Below, piece by piece: positions 55,144 to 64,000 of a DNA stretch of 64,000 bases. Both the position numbers and the translations under genes were made by a program. Where the stretch lies: assembly GCA_003226295.1 (NCBI GenBank), contig CP029803.1, positions 1,669,477 to 1,733,476 on the forward strand, given 5' to 3'. Each line of letters begins with the position of its first letter. The stretch's first letter is position 1. The notes beneath the pieces were generated by a model. That model was not told the DNA's origin. It saw only the letters and a program-made list of their open reading frames with translations, and did not search any database. The DNA is from Candidatus Moanabacter tarae. Its GTDB lineage: Bacteria > Verrucomicrobiota > Verrucomicrobiia > Opitutales > UBA2987.

Positions 55144-57528
55144 CTAAAACTTGTATTTTAGACCCGTTTCGATCTTCCACGAGCTATATTCGTTGTCCTT
55201 GATCCGAGAAGGATCACCCTTGTAGCTCCTCTCAGGCCAGTTTACGAAATTAGATAATTTCAAGAAGGACCGTAACTGTTTCGTTAATTGAAAACTAAAG
55301 GCTAAATCAACCCTCAAGGCATCTTCCATGAACTCATCTCGTGCCAATTCAGAACCAATTTCTTCCAAATAAATGCTTTGGTAAACTAGAGAAAAGGTGG
55401 TGGTGAGTGAACCGAGATTATGTTTTGCGGTCAACGCTGCAAAATGGTTGGATCGTTCGGGCAAAGGGAGGACTTCGCCAGGACGACTGTCTGTATCCGC
55501 AGAAGTGTCCGAGAAAGTGTAGAACGCCGTCAATGTAATGTCGCCCAGCAATGGGCGAAGAGATTCCAACTGGCGCTCCCATCCTAGTTCAACGCCCCCT
55601 ACCGATGCTTGGTTACCGTTTTCCTTACGGCGACGATTATACCCATCGAAAGGGCCGCCCTGTATGATTTCTTCGGAATCGTAGAAAAATGCATTAAGCT
55701 TTTTGTAGTAGCCAGCTATACTCAGGTTTCCAACGGTCTCGTTTTCCAGATATACCGCAAGGACCAAATTATCGAATTTAGTTGGTTGGAGGTTAGGGTT
55801 CCCCTCACTGACAAACTGAAAATTCGTTGTGATCCTTCGGAACGGAACGAGATCAAAATAATCTGGACGAGCTAGCGTTTGAAACCAGGCCGCCCGGATT
55901 TTTGTGCTCTGACTGAGCATGTATTCCAATTCAACTGAACCCAACAATTTGGAATACTCGCTCCCTCCACTAACAGTATCGGTCGACAAGTAATTCCCCT
56001 CATCGTCTGTTTTAAGGATATTGCCGGTAGTTCCCAAGTTAGTGTTCTCAAAACGGACTCCCCCTTTAAACGACCAGCGCTCGATCTCGAAGGCCTGGAG
56101 AAAGTAAGTACCAAAAACCTCCTCCGAGGCCTGATAATTATTGGTATCTGACTCAATTCGGGTTCTGCCAGAGTTGAGGGAGAAACGCCCATCCTCCGTC
56201 CCAATTAAATTACGAAAGGCCGGGCTGTTGATACTAGGACCTCCCAAATAGGTATCTCGAATGACTAATCTTTGATCCTTTCCGGCTACTGCGTCTAATA
56301 AGAGTTGGCCATTGAATTCATCAAATACGGTATTCTCATAGGTATTTTCTCGTTCCTTCGAACGATATAACATCCCCATCCGGAGACTGCCTGCTAAGGA
56401 ACCCAGATTCATCCGCCTCTCATAATTAAACTGGAGGGCTTTATCGTCGTCCTTCGTGCCAGAGTTTCTCTTACTATATTCTTTAAAGTGAAACAAGCTA
56501 GGGTCATTAAGATCTCGTCCGTTTAGAACCGATACAGCAGGGAAAGCTGGATTTGGGAGTGAGTATTCGTAGTCAATTCCTTCTGATCGAAAAATCGGAT
56601 TTATATTTCCCAGACTCTCTCTCTCCCACCGGGACAAATAGAAACTGTAATCGAAACGAGAATGTTCTCCCCAAACGTCACCTCCAACTATAACTCGGAA
56701 AATTTTTCGTTTACCACCGACATCATAGAGTATCACTTCTGAAGAGGCATCACGCACAAGTACAGAATTATAACCACCTGGTTTCGAACCATCCGGCACT
56801 AATGAGGCTATCTCCCCTTCCGCAAACCAGTACCTTTTGAGCATATAGTTTACATTGTCGGTCCGATCCTGGATGGTAGACTTGAAGTAGACCTCGTGCT
56901 GCTTACTCAGTCGGTGATCGACTGTTATAACCGCCTGGTTTCGAGTCGTCTCTGCAGAATTAATACTCAAGCGCATTCGATCGATAAAGAAGAACTCTTG
57001 GCCTTTAAATTCACGCTTGCGCCAGCGTAACCCCAACTTCTCGAATACCTGATTAGAACCAGTCCTGTCTCCTTTCACCGTAATAGCCCACCGGTTTTCT
57101 TTACCTAGAATCTGGCTATTCGTTCCCTTAAATTGAAGGAATCCGGAACCAAATAAATCACTATATTTGTAGGAAATCTCGCCACTACCGGAGCGTTTCG
57201 GGCCACTAAATGGTCTTCCAAACGGAAATCGTGCCCGTTCGTTAACGCCTTCGGAGTCGATATCGGACAGCATAACATTCCCTATATCTCCAATCGATTG
57301 ATACTCCGTTGCCAGGGGATTTCGTTTATCCAAAACTCGTTGGCGTTGACGCGGGTTCTCATCCACACTTCCGTCTGTGTTGTCCACCGTCCTGTGTTGC
57401 TTTTTATTTTCAGGAGGCTGCAAAAACTGCGGTTCCTTACTTGTGGAATCCTGCCCCCAAACCCCCAAAACAGCTACCGACAGGGATACTGTAAAGATTA
57501 CTATTGAGGAAGGTAGCAATGGAGTCAT
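55144..57528 (-). CDS. TonB-dependent receptor lacking a recognisable plug domain
   Basis: The 794-residue protein has a signal peptide (residues 1-25, IFTVSLSVAVLGVWG) and a long barrel with GEISYKYSDLFG, LRWRKREFKGQEF, RAAWFQTLARPDYFDLVPFR and NPNLQPTKFDNLVLAV, the C-terminal TonB-receptor pattern, and ends in LKYKF. Between the signal and the first barrel strand (about 25-110) I find only a polar stretch without a plug or TonB box, where about 150 residues of plug are expected. Receptors usually import siderophores, glycans or cobalamin. It is likely a degraded or unusual receptor. It stands just upstream of the catabolic set but is on the opposite strand from it. Confidence 0.75.
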   Translation of the reverse strand: MTPLLPSSIVIFTVSLSVAVLGVWGQDSTSKEPQFLQPPENKKQHRTVDNTDGSVDENPRQRQRVLDKRNPLATEYQSIGDIGNVMLSDIDSEGVNERARFPFGRPFSGPKRSGSGEISYKYSDLFGSGFLQFKGTNSQILGKENRWAITVKGDRTGSNQVFEKLGLRWRKREFKGQEFFFIDRMRLSINSAETTRNQAVITVDHRLSKQHEVYFKSTIQDRTDNVNYMLKRYWFAEGEIASLVPDGSKPGGYNSVLVRDASSEVILYDVGGKRKIFRVIVGGDVWGEHSRFDYSFYLSRWERESLGNINPIFRSEGIDYEYSLPNPAFPAVSVLNGRDLNDPSLFHFKEYSKRNSGTKDDDKALQFNYERRMNLGSLAGSLRMGMLYRSKERENTYENTVFDEFNGQLLLDAVAGKDQRLVIRDTYLGGPSINSPAFRNLIGTEDGRFSLNSGRTRIESDTNNYQASEEVFGTYFLQAFEIERWSFKGGVRFENTNLGTTGNILKTDDEGNYLSTDTVSGGSEYSKLLGSVELEYMLSQSTKIRAAWFQTLARPDYFDLVPFRRITTNFQFVSEGNPNLQPTKFDNLVLAVYLENETVGNLSIAGYYKKLNAFFYDSEEIIQGGPFDGYNRRRKENGNQASVGGVELGWERQLESLRPLLGDITLTAFYTFSDTSADTDSRPGEVLPLPERSNHFAALTAKHNLGSLTTTFSLVYQSIYLEEIGSELARDEFMEDALRVDLAFSFQLTKQLRSFLKLSNFVNWPERSYKGDPSRIKDNEYSSWKIETGLKYKF

Positions 57529-57815
57529 TTTCTAAAGGTCAAGCCCCGGATACCTGTTAATCGAAATCGAGAGGCTCTCCCAGGTTTAGTCTAACTAGCC
57601 TAAGTAACAACAGATGCCAATTCTAAACCTAATTTTTTCATAGAAAACTGAAACACTCAAAACAGGATCGCACTCCGATATCGAGTTGTACACGTCACAC
57701 GAATTACACCAATCAATAGGAGCATCTATCAAAACGGAGAAAGAAAGCGCGGAGATTGCAAACACCAAAAGGCAAACCTTGACTTTGGGTCCAAGGATAA
57801 TTTGACCTTAAGGCC

Positions 57816-58574
57816 ATGAAATCAGGCGGAATCGAAATACCAGAGATAATACGTCCCGAGAAAGGATTGATTGGTCGTCTAGAAGGAATCGGTAGTGCTA
57901 CTGCTAGCGGAGAACTAGCCAAACTTGGAATTCGAAACTCCCACATGATCGGCCCACTGCCGAGACTGGAAGGCGCAAGCATCGTCGGGCCCGCTGTCAC
58001 TCTTCATTTCCTACCTAAGCGCGAGGATCTACACAAACATGGGGAATACACTAACCCAGAAGAACAACTTCATCGCCACGCCCTCTACCAAACACAACCC
58101 GGAGACATTGTCGTCGTTGATGCTCGCGGAGATATGAGTAGCGGTATTTTCGGTGATATGATGTTGACCTTCTTTAAGGGTAGAGGAGGCGCTGGAGTTA
58201 TAGTAGATGGCTGTATTCGGGACTATCCTAAGGTCAAGGAATTAGAACTTCCCCTTTGGACGCGTGGCTTTACTCCAAACTTTCATGTCCAAACTAACAT
58301 TTGGCCAGTCGCTGTGAACTGCCCAATCGCATGTGGCGGCTGCCTAGTCGTGCCTGGCGATATTATCATCGCCGATGATGACGGAGCAGTTGTTGTGCCC
58401 ATTGGATTAGCTGAAAAAGTAGCGGAATTGGCGGGAGAACATGCCGAATGGGAAGTTTTTAGCCGAGAACGTCTTCTCTCTGGCGGCGACCTGCGTAAAT
58501 ATTATCCCCTCAAGGAAGAGGCACGGGCCGAATATGAAGAGTGGAAAAAGAAACATGGATGTAGTAAACCATGA
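57816..58574 (+). CDS. RraA-family protein (HMG/CHA aldolase-like)
   Basis: The 252-residue protein has the RraA fold: GPAVTLHFLP near residue 58, QPGDIVVVDARGD (95-106), AGVIVDGCIRDYPKV (126-140) and PLWTRGFTP. RraA in E. coli inhibits RNase E, but relatives are metal-dependent aldolases for 4-hydroxy-4-methyl-2-oxoglutarate or oxaloacetate decarboxylases; the aldolase Arg-Asp pair (Arg135, Asp136) is present. In this context a catabolic lyase is more likely. It begins a same-strand run with the SelA-like, amidohydrolase and DSD1-like genes. Confidence 0.82.
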   Translation: MKSGGIEIPEIIRPEKGLIGRLEGIGSATASGELAKLGIRNSHMIGPLPRLEGASIVGPAVTLHFLPKREDLHKHGEYTNPEEQLHRHALYQTQPGDIVVVDARGDMSSGIFGDMMLTFFKGRGGAGVIVDGCIRDYPKVKELELPLWTRGFTPNFHVQTNIWPVAVNCPIACGGCLVVPGDIIIADDDGAVVVPIGLAEKVAELAGEHAEWEVFSRERLLSGGDLRKYYPLKEEARAEYEEWKKKHGCSKP

Positions 58575-58759
58575 TATTTATGGAATTGATTTTGTTACTA
58601 GGTCAAAGCTCGAAAAAAAGAGCCAATAGTTCTGAATCTGGGACGTCTTATTGGCCGATAATGCAACAAGACTCCCCCTGATCTCCTTCATCAAGCAAAC
58701 CTGCCGTACACCATTTATTTCAGATCTTTAGTTCAGCTCCCAAACTAGATTAAATCCTC

Positions 58760-59878
58760 ATGGCCAGCCACAGAATTTTTCCTACCTACGAATCCATCGG
58801 AGTAAGACCGCTAATCAACTGCAAAGGCACAATAACCATGGTGGGGGGGTCCATAATGTTACCCACAGTGATCGATGCTATGAACGATGCGGCAAAATGT
58901 TACGTCAATCTCGAGGAATTGATGGAGGCGGTGGGTGCCCGTATAGCCGAGCTGATGCAATGTGAGTGGGGCCTCGTAACGACGGGATGCGCAGCAGCTT
59001 TATGCCAGATTACCGCCGCTTGTGTAGCCGGGACTGACCCGGAGAAGATAGCCCTTCTACCGGATACAACTGGTATGAAAAACGAAGTCCTGGTGCAACC
59101 AACTCACCACCATGGTTATGAACACGCCGTGAGGATGGTTGGGGTGCGGATGATTGAAGTCAGAGACTTGGAAGAGCTTAAGTCGGCTATTAACGACCGT
59201 ACAGCCATGCTGCTACTATTTGGTGATGCGTCAGATCGAGGGACAATCTCAGTCCGTGATACTGCGCAGGTCGGACGGGACCACGGAGTTCCAACCTTTG
59301 TTGATGCTGCTGCTGAACGTCCCGATGTACCCAATTGGTATTTGTCTGAGGGCGCCGATGCGGTAGCGTATAGTGGCGGGAAATGTCTTCGAGGCCCTCA
59401 GTCATCTGGTTTCGTTCTCGGCCGCAAAAATCTCCTCCAAGCTGCTTTTATGAATGGTTCGCCACACCAGTCTATCGGACGTCCTATGAAAGCGAGCAAG
59501 GAGGAAACAATGGGTCTTCTGGCAGCTATTGAGCAGTGGTTCATTCGAGATCACAATATGGAATGGAAGCTATGGGAAAGCTGGCTTGGAATAATTGCAC
59601 AATCCGCGACAATATTTGATTTCGTGACTGCATCAATCAGGCCACCTGGTCGTTCTAACGTTGCCCCAGTTCTTTCTATTGAATGGAGCCACGAAATATT
59701 GGGAATCTCTGGAGAGGAAGTCTCTCACAGACTCTCACGAGGAGAGCCACGAATTGAAGTTAATAGCCATGAAAAGGGAATCTCGATCATGCCCTACATG
59801 ATGGAGGACGGAGAAGCCGAAATCGTAGCACAACGACTGGCCCAGATTCTCAAAGAGGCTGAACGAACTGAAACTTGA
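58760..59878 (+). CDS. SelA-like PLP-dependent enzyme (DgaE-type)
   Basis: The 372-residue protein belongs to the SelA/DgaE fold type I group. The PLP Schiff-base Lys208 is in YSGGKCLRGPQSSG, Asp182 in TFVDAAAERPDV holds the cofactor, and LINCKGTITMVGGSIM is the usual N-terminus. It is not selenocysteine synthase: it lacks the extended N-terminal tRNA-binding region, and no selB is near. Relatives such as DgaE are D-glucosaminate-6-phosphate ammonia-lyases, and others act on amino acids. Here it is 185 bases after the RraA gene and 267 before the amidohydrolase. Confidence 0.8.
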   Translation: MASHRIFPTYESIGVRPLINCKGTITMVGGSIMLPTVIDAMNDAAKCYVNLEELMEAVGARIAELMQCEWGLVTTGCAAALCQITAACVAGTDPEKIALLPDTTGMKNEVLVQPTHHHGYEHAVRMVGVRMIEVRDLEELKSAINDRTAMLLLFGDASDRGTISVRDTAQVGRDHGVPTFVDAAAERPDVPNWYLSEGADAVAYSGGKCLRGPQSSGFVLGRKNLLQAAFMNGSPHQSIGRPMKASKEETMGLLAAIEQWFIRDHNMEWKLWESWLGIIAQSATIFDFVTASIRPPGRSNVAPVLSIEWSHEILGISGEEVSHRLSRGEPRIEVNSHEKGISIMPYMMEDGEAEIVAQRLAQILKEAERTET

Positions 59879-60145
59879 GTGTTGATGAGAGAATCAGACC
59901 TTAACCTAGAACAAGCTTTTTACTTTTCATGTTAGGCAATCGAGACGTACACCTGGCCCTTCTTAGTCTGTGGAGGAATTACTGCTCTGACTTCTCCAGC
60001 AAATGGTCGGGGAAACGCCACATACAGGCTAAGCCAATGGAAGATTGCCGAACCATCACGCGAAAGGGGCTCCTGATTTATGCAATTTTTGCCAGAGCAG
60101 ATTTAGAATCTACTCAGAACAATTTAGGATTTAATTTATTTAGGC

Positions 60146-61336
60146 ATGAAATTGGAAAACAAGGCTGATCTTCTACTTAAAGGCGCTCGGGTCATTGATC
60201 CAGCAAACAAACGGAACAGCATCCTCGATCTGACCATAAAGGACGGAAAGATCTCTAGGATCGACAACGAGATCTCATCCGATCAGGCCGACACTAGCAT
60301 TGATCTTTCGGGTCTGTTAGTTACTCCCGGACTCATTGATATGCATCTGCATGCCTATGCCACAAGACATCATCGCTCCGGAAACTTTATGGACAGCCTT
60401 AATCCCGATGCCCATTTTCCCGCTTCTGGAGTCACAACCTGTGTTGACACAGGAACTGCCGGTGCGGATGAAATCGGACATTTCCGCGAAACCGTGATGG
60501 ATCAATCAAAAACACGAGTCTTGGCCTACGTGAATATTGCAAAACCCGGCATGGGGACACCTGAACAGACCATCTCAAACTTCGATGCAGAAGCAGCTGC
60601 TGAGGCGGCAGAGACGCATGCCAAAGTCGTGGTCGGGATTAAAACCGCCCACTATTGGACTAATCTGCCCTTCGATAAGGACCATCCTCCATGGGAATCG
60701 GTCGAAAAAGCCGTTGAAGCAGGAAATCTCTGTAATATGCCTGCTATGATCGATTTCCACCCTCGCCCGCCGGATCGTCCCTATTCGGAACTACTTCTTA
60801 AAAAACTACGCCCGGGTGATATCCACACCCACGTCTTCGCACGGCATATTCCAACCATCAACGAAAATGGTAAAGTCGAGCGCTACATGTTTCAGGCCCG
60901 AGATAGGGGTATCTGGTTCGATCTAGGGCACGGGGCTGCGAGCTTTTGGTTCCGCAACGGCATTCGAGCCATCGATGAAGGGTTCGGACCCGATTCCATC
61001 AGCACAGACCTGCACATGTCTAATATCCTGGGTCCTGTCTTCACTATGGCGGACACAATGTCCAAATGTTTAATTATGGGAATGTCTCTCGAAGAAGTAA
61101 TCTTCAGATCTACCGTAACGCCGGCACAAGCTATTCAACGGCCCAAGCTCGGTACTCTCAGTGTTGGGGCCGAAGCTGACATTGCCGTCTTCGATCTTCA
61201 GAAAGGCGAATTTTCTTATCCTGACTGCGGCCGTAAACGGTTGGACGGCAAAGAGCGTCTAGAATGCAAATTGACAATTCGCAACGGCGAGGTCATCTAC
61301 GATCGTGACGCTATGACTGCAGCACCGTGGAAATAA
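60146..61336 (+). CDS. Amidohydrolase/deacetylase-family metallohydrolase
   Basis: The 396-residue protein is a TIM-barrel amidohydrolase. The first metal site is His67-x-His69 in DMHLHAY, the carboxylated Lys166 is in VVGIKTAH, further ligands are His205 (MIDFHPRP), His229 (HTHVFA) and Asp288 (STDLHMSN). The N- and C-terminal strands form the typical small beta-sandwich (LLLKGARVIDP, GTLSVGAEADIAVFDL). Homologues next to SelA-like enzymes are often called deacetylases, and dihydroorotase-like activity is another option. Start ATG at 60146. Confidence 0.85.
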   Translation: MKLENKADLLLKGARVIDPANKRNSILDLTIKDGKISRIDNEISSDQADTSIDLSGLLVTPGLIDMHLHAYATRHHRSGNFMDSLNPDAHFPASGVTTCVDTGTAGADEIGHFRETVMDQSKTRVLAYVNIAKPGMGTPEQTISNFDAEAAAEAAETHAKVVVGIKTAHYWTNLPFDKDHPPWESVEKAVEAGNLCNMPAMIDFHPRPPDRPYSELLLKKLRPGDIHTHVFARHIPTINENGKVERYMFQARDRGIWFDLGHGAASFWFRNGIRAIDEGFGPDSISTDLHMSNILGPVFTMADTMSKCLIMGMSLEEVIFRSTVTPAQAIQRPKLGTLSVGAEADIAVFDLQKGEFSYPDCGRKRLDGKERLECKLTIRNGEVIYDRDAMTAAPWK

Positions 61337-61427
61337 GCCTATGTTCCTTCCATAGTCGAGGTGCAGTTTTATACTTTTAAGGTGTTCTTCCACTCGGCTA
61401 ACCATCATCTAACCAATTCCGATACAA

Positions 61428-62525
61428 TTGAAAAATTATATAGGACGCCCCAAGGAAGATCTAGATACACCGGTTGTTCTGGTGGACCTGGAAATCATGG
61501 AGAAGAATATCGAGAAAATGGTTGGTATTATCGTCAAGAGCGCCGGCGTCCGCTGGCGGCCCCACACGAAAGCGATGAAGACGCCAGAGCTTGCTCAAAA
61601 GTTGCTGGACGCTGGAGCTTCGGGTATCACCTGTGCGAAACTTGGTGAAGCCGAGGTCATGGCAGATGCCGGTATTACCGACATCCTTGTCGCCAATCAA
61701 ATCGTAGGTCCTTATAAGATTGCTCGGCTCGTTGAGTTGCGCCACCGGGCAGACGTCATGGTTCTTGTCGATAACAAAGAAAACATCGACGCATTGGATC
61801 GGGCAGCGCAAGAGAGTGGGATCATCCTCAAGGTACTAGTCGAAGTTAATGTTGGAATGGATAGGGCAGGGGTTGAGCCAGGCGAACCGGTCCTTGAGTT
61901 AGCAAAAAAAATCGAAGAGTCCAAAGGCCTCGAATTCTCAGGCATCCAGACCTGGGAATCTCACACACTAAAAATTACCCCTTTGGAAAAAAAAGAGCGT
62001 ACTCTCGCTGAAGCAATAAAACGGTTTGTCGACTCTGCGGAACTTTGCCGAAAAAATGGAATTTCAGTCGATATCTTGAGTTGTGGAGGAACTGGAACCT
62101 ACTGGATTAGCGCGGTACAACCTGGGATCACAGAGATCGAAGCTGGTGGAGGGATTTTTTGTGACATCCAATACCACAAAAATTTTGGTGTGGCGCACGA
62201 TTACGCCCTGACTGTATACTCGACGGTCACCAGTCGGCCCACGCCTACTCGACTCATCTGCGACTCCGGAAGGAAAACCATGAGCACCGATGCCGGCACC
62301 CCTAAACCATTAGGTATGCCTGAAGTCACCTCGGTCAGCCTTTCAGCCGAACACGGAATTGTTCAATTCGCTGAACCAACCTCTAAACCGACAGTCGGCG
62401 ATCGTATTGAATTCGTCGTCGGATACTCCGACACCACCACCTTTCTCCACGACTACATCTACGGTATCCGCAACGGTATCGTCGAAACTGCCTGGCCCCT
62501 ATTGGGAAGAGGGAAATTGCAGTAA
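61428..62525 (+). CDS. DSD1-like PLP enzyme (D-threonine aldolase/D-serine dehydratase family)
   Basis: The 365-residue protein has the alanine-racemase-type barrel with the PLP Lys48 in RPHTKAMKTPEL, then GASGITCAKLGEAEVMADAG, NVGMDRAGVEPG, and a C-terminal beta domain with HGIVQ and FLHDYIYG. Family members are D-threonine aldolases or D-serine/D-3-hydroxyaspartate dehydratases that need a divalent metal; likely ligands are the His of EHG and a downstream Cys/His. It starts at TTG 61428, since the nearest in-frame ATG lies well inside the conserved region. It ends the catabolic run. Confidence 0.87.
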   Translation: MKNYIGRPKEDLDTPVVLVDLEIMEKNIEKMVGIIVKSAGVRWRPHTKAMKTPELAQKLLDAGASGITCAKLGEAEVMADAGITDILVANQIVGPYKIARLVELRHRADVMVLVDNKENIDALDRAAQESGIILKVLVEVNVGMDRAGVEPGEPVLELAKKIEESKGLEFSGIQTWESHTLKITPLEKKERTLAEAIKRFVDSAELCRKNGISVDILSCGGTGTYWISAVQPGITEIEAGGGIFCDIQYHKNFGVAHDYALTVYSTVTSRPTPTRLICDSGRKTMSTDAGTPKPLGMPEVTSVSLSAEHGIVQFAEPTSKPTVGDRIEFVVGYSDTTTFLHDYIYGIRNGIVETAWPLLGRGKLQ

Positions 62526-62875
62526 AAGCGTTAATCGGCGGCAAGTTCATGGGTCGAATATCCCCGTTAGTAAAATACGGTTCTTAACATTCGTAGACCA
62601 GCCCCCGGAAATTTTAGGCCACGATATCAGTAAAAGATTCGCTGGTAACTGGATCAAAAGGGACAATAGGTGCCACAAGATAAATAATGAAACCCCCAGC
62701 TATTTCGAATCTATCCCGGTTAACTGGTTAATCAATCTGCCAAATAAAAACACCATATCTATTAATCCCCCGATTGAGCGCACTAATGGCAGCATCTCAG
62801 GAATACTTTTATGTTCCTATAAGGAATAAATCAGCCCACAACTAAAAGCTGAAACAGCTTTTGGTCCATAGGATC
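62526..62875. other. Convergent intergenic region with terminator structure
   Basis: It separates the DSD1-like gene from the convergent dehydrogenase. A frame reads through most of it (to 62829) but lacks coding character. The right end holds the hairpins 62844-62862 and 62858-62889. Confidence 0.45.
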
Positions 62876-62889
62876 CTATGGACCAAAAG
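62844..62889. terminator. Two overlapping hairpins incl. a 32-bp perfect palindrome
   Basis: AAAAGCTG-AAA-CAGCTTTT (62844-62862) is an 8-bp stem ending in TTTT. It shares its last bases with a perfect 32-bp palindrome, CTTTTGGTCCATAG followed by GATC and its mirror, at 62858-62889. The palindrome contains the last codons and stop of the dehydrogenase gene. The two hairpins cannot form at once. Together they look like a bidirectional terminator between convergent genes. Confidence 0.6.
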
Positions 62890-63907
62890 AGTAGCCCAAC
62901 TTAATCGAGAATTCAGGATTCTCTGCCATTCTCAAGTATCCCTCCATAATGTTTTCCACCGGTACAGGATCCGACACAATCCCAACTCCCGTAATACAGC
63001 CGGAAACAATAAACCGATGACTGGTTTCGAGAATCCGGATCTCACTCCATCGTGGATGATCACGGGATGGATCACTGCAGGCTCGCGAAAATATTATATT
63101 CGGTCGGTTTATGTGGGCCTCAGCGCCAAAATCTAGACCAGCTTCGTAAGGAGTCGGGGAAGCACCACAAACCACGGTTCCACCGAAAGCAACGCCACGG
63201 AGGGCATCCTGCAAAGCACTATGCTTTCCACTATATTCGATAACAACATCAGCTCCGCGCTTTGCACAGATTTTTTTTATCTCCTTCCCCGCATCGATTC
63301 GCGTTGGATCTAAAACATGGGTTGCACCCAGATTTTCCGCCACCTTGCGTCGATTTTCGAGTGGATCTACGGCAACAATCGGATGTGCACCTGCCAATCG
63401 AGCAATCTGTAAACCCATAAGGGATATCGCACCTAACCCGAAAAATGCTACTGCATCCCCAATACGGATATGCCCATCACGAATCGCTCCCAAAGAAAAA
63501 TTAGCCGGATCAAGACAAACCCCCGACTGCCAAGGCACTTCTTTCGGTAGCAGCCAGACGCGGGTTTCGGGGACCGTATGCACCCGTTTTATTCCTCCAT
63601 AGGCGAGAACTCGATCGTCTATGGAGAACTTTCTCACCTCTGCGCCGAGTTCGATTATTCGCCCTACTACCATGTTTCCAATCCTCATAGGTTCACTTAC
63701 AGAATCCTTGTTGTGATCGAAAACACTAAGATTAGGATCCATTTTGCCCCGAAAGGCGGTGCCACCTTTGAACCTCGAAAGTTCCGTTCCATGCTTTGCT
63801 GCTCCGAATTGCGCTTCGATGCGCACATCTCTAGGAGCTAACTTTGGTATATCGTAATCACGCCACTCGATCGTGTGGGGTGCCGTACATACTGCTTCTC
63901 TAAGCAT
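62876..63907 (-). CDS. Zinc-type alcohol dehydrogenase-like (MDR) oxidoreductase
   Basis: The 343-residue protein has the MDR fold. The N-terminal GroES-like half has MRIGNMVVGRIIELG and DRVLAYGG; the Rossmann half has VAFFGLGAISLMGLQIARLAGA near residue 155 and VVIEYSGKHSALQDAL. The usual catalytic Cys of the zinc site is replaced: the corresponding place reads FGAAKHGTELSRFKGG, so metal binding may differ or be absent, as in polyol or bacteriochlorophyllide-type relatives. Its substrate is likely a sugar or polyol, by family. It is convergent with the DSD1-like gene, and its stop lies within the palindrome at 62858-62889. Start ATG at 63907. Confidence 0.85.
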   Translation of the reverse strand: MLREAVCTAPHTIEWRDYDIPKLAPRDVRIEAQFGAAKHGTELSRFKGGTAFRGKMDPNLSVFDHNKDSVSEPMRIGNMVVGRIIELGAEVRKFSIDDRVLAYGGIKRVHTVPETRVWLLPKEVPWQSGVCLDPANFSLGAIRDGHIRIGDAVAFFGLGAISLMGLQIARLAGAHPIVAVDPLENRRKVAENLGATHVLDPTRIDAGKEIKKICAKRGADVVIEYSGKHSALQDALRGVAFGGTVVCGASPTPYEAGLDFGAEAHINRPNIIFSRACSDPSRDHPRWSEIRILETSHRFIVSGCITGVGIVSDPVPVENIMEGYLRMAENPEFSIKLGYSFGP

Positions 63908-64000
63908 GAAATAGAGAGAATTATTTTTTCTGACTTATGCGAGATCCATCTGAGGTAATTATGAATCTTTGGGGAACTTAAAGTCTGATAACATCTTAAC

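Noticed and set aside
58760-59878. Selenocysteine synthase SelA
   Set aside because: The protein is shorter than SelA, lacks the tRNA-binding N-terminus and has no selB or tRNA-Sec near; SelA-like catabolic enzyme fits better.
62359-62829. 156-codon frame after the DSD1-like gene
   Set aside because: Its first third is a shifted frame within the real gene, and the rest lacks coding character or a ribosome site.

Overview
The window reads as a chromosomal segment of a Gram-negative, aerobic, heterotrophic bacterium. Outer-membrane features are plentiful: a porin fragment, a TonB-dependent receptor, an LptF/LptG-type permease, a TolB-like beta-propeller and two lipoproteins. The mix of families suggests Verrucomicrobiota, probably Opitutae/Puniceicoccales-like. 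Pointers are a dnaG-rpoD pair with a zinc-less primase finger, a CdaZ-like diadenylate cyclase, an OPT-like transporter next to a LolD/MacB-type ABC module, and a catabolic set typical of marine or host-associated members. That placement is from memory of protein families, not from a search. There is one tRNA and no rRNA, CRISPR array or insertion sequence.

Layout. 0-9.5 kb: the end of an OprP-like porin, a decayed pstS fragment, a LarA-like protein, a 1-Cys peroxiredoxin, folD, an AGCS Na+/alanine symporter, and a FecR-like exported protein overlapping an MFS transporter. 9.6-18.5 kb: smc, the Lpt permease, rpiB, tsaD, a TlpA-like thioredoxin, rpmB, bcp and tRNA-Arg(CCG). 19-31.5 kb: an exported metallophosphoesterase, eda, an OPT-like transporter with an ABC permease and two tandem ATPases, a PfkB kinase, an FprA-like reductase translationally coupled to UDP-glucose dehydrogenase, and an aminotransferase. 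31.7-43.2 kb: a TolB-like protein, mrp, a PTS-EIIA/diadenylate-cyclase fusion, an exported DUF362-like protein, a TPR lipoprotein, then dnaG, rpoD and tatA.

43.2-53.5 kb is mostly housekeeping: isochorismatase-family hydrolase, YhaM-like exonuclease, FmdB zinc ribbon, ispA, an M20 dipeptidase, an M48 lipoprotein protease, purH, fabZ, a Xer recombinase and sufT. 53.8-64 kb looks accessory: a luciferase-like monooxygenase, a TonB-dependent receptor with no recognisable plug, then an RraA-family protein, a SelA-like PLP enzyme, an amidohydrolase/deacetylase and a DSD1-like PLP enzyme all on the plus strand, and a convergent zinc-type dehydrogenase. I read this as an uncharacterised catabolic module, possibly for amino- or hydroxy-acids.

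The most interesting signals are the EIIA-(PK_C-like)-DAC fusion that could tie PTS phosphorylation to c-di-AMP synthesis, the primase lacking three of four zinc ligands, the OPT plus one-permease/two-ATPase cluster, the 57.8-62.5 kb catabolic module, the apparently plug-less receptor and the pstS fossil. Intergenic spacing is generous and Shine-Dalgarno sequences are often weak, so several start codons are chosen from family alignment.
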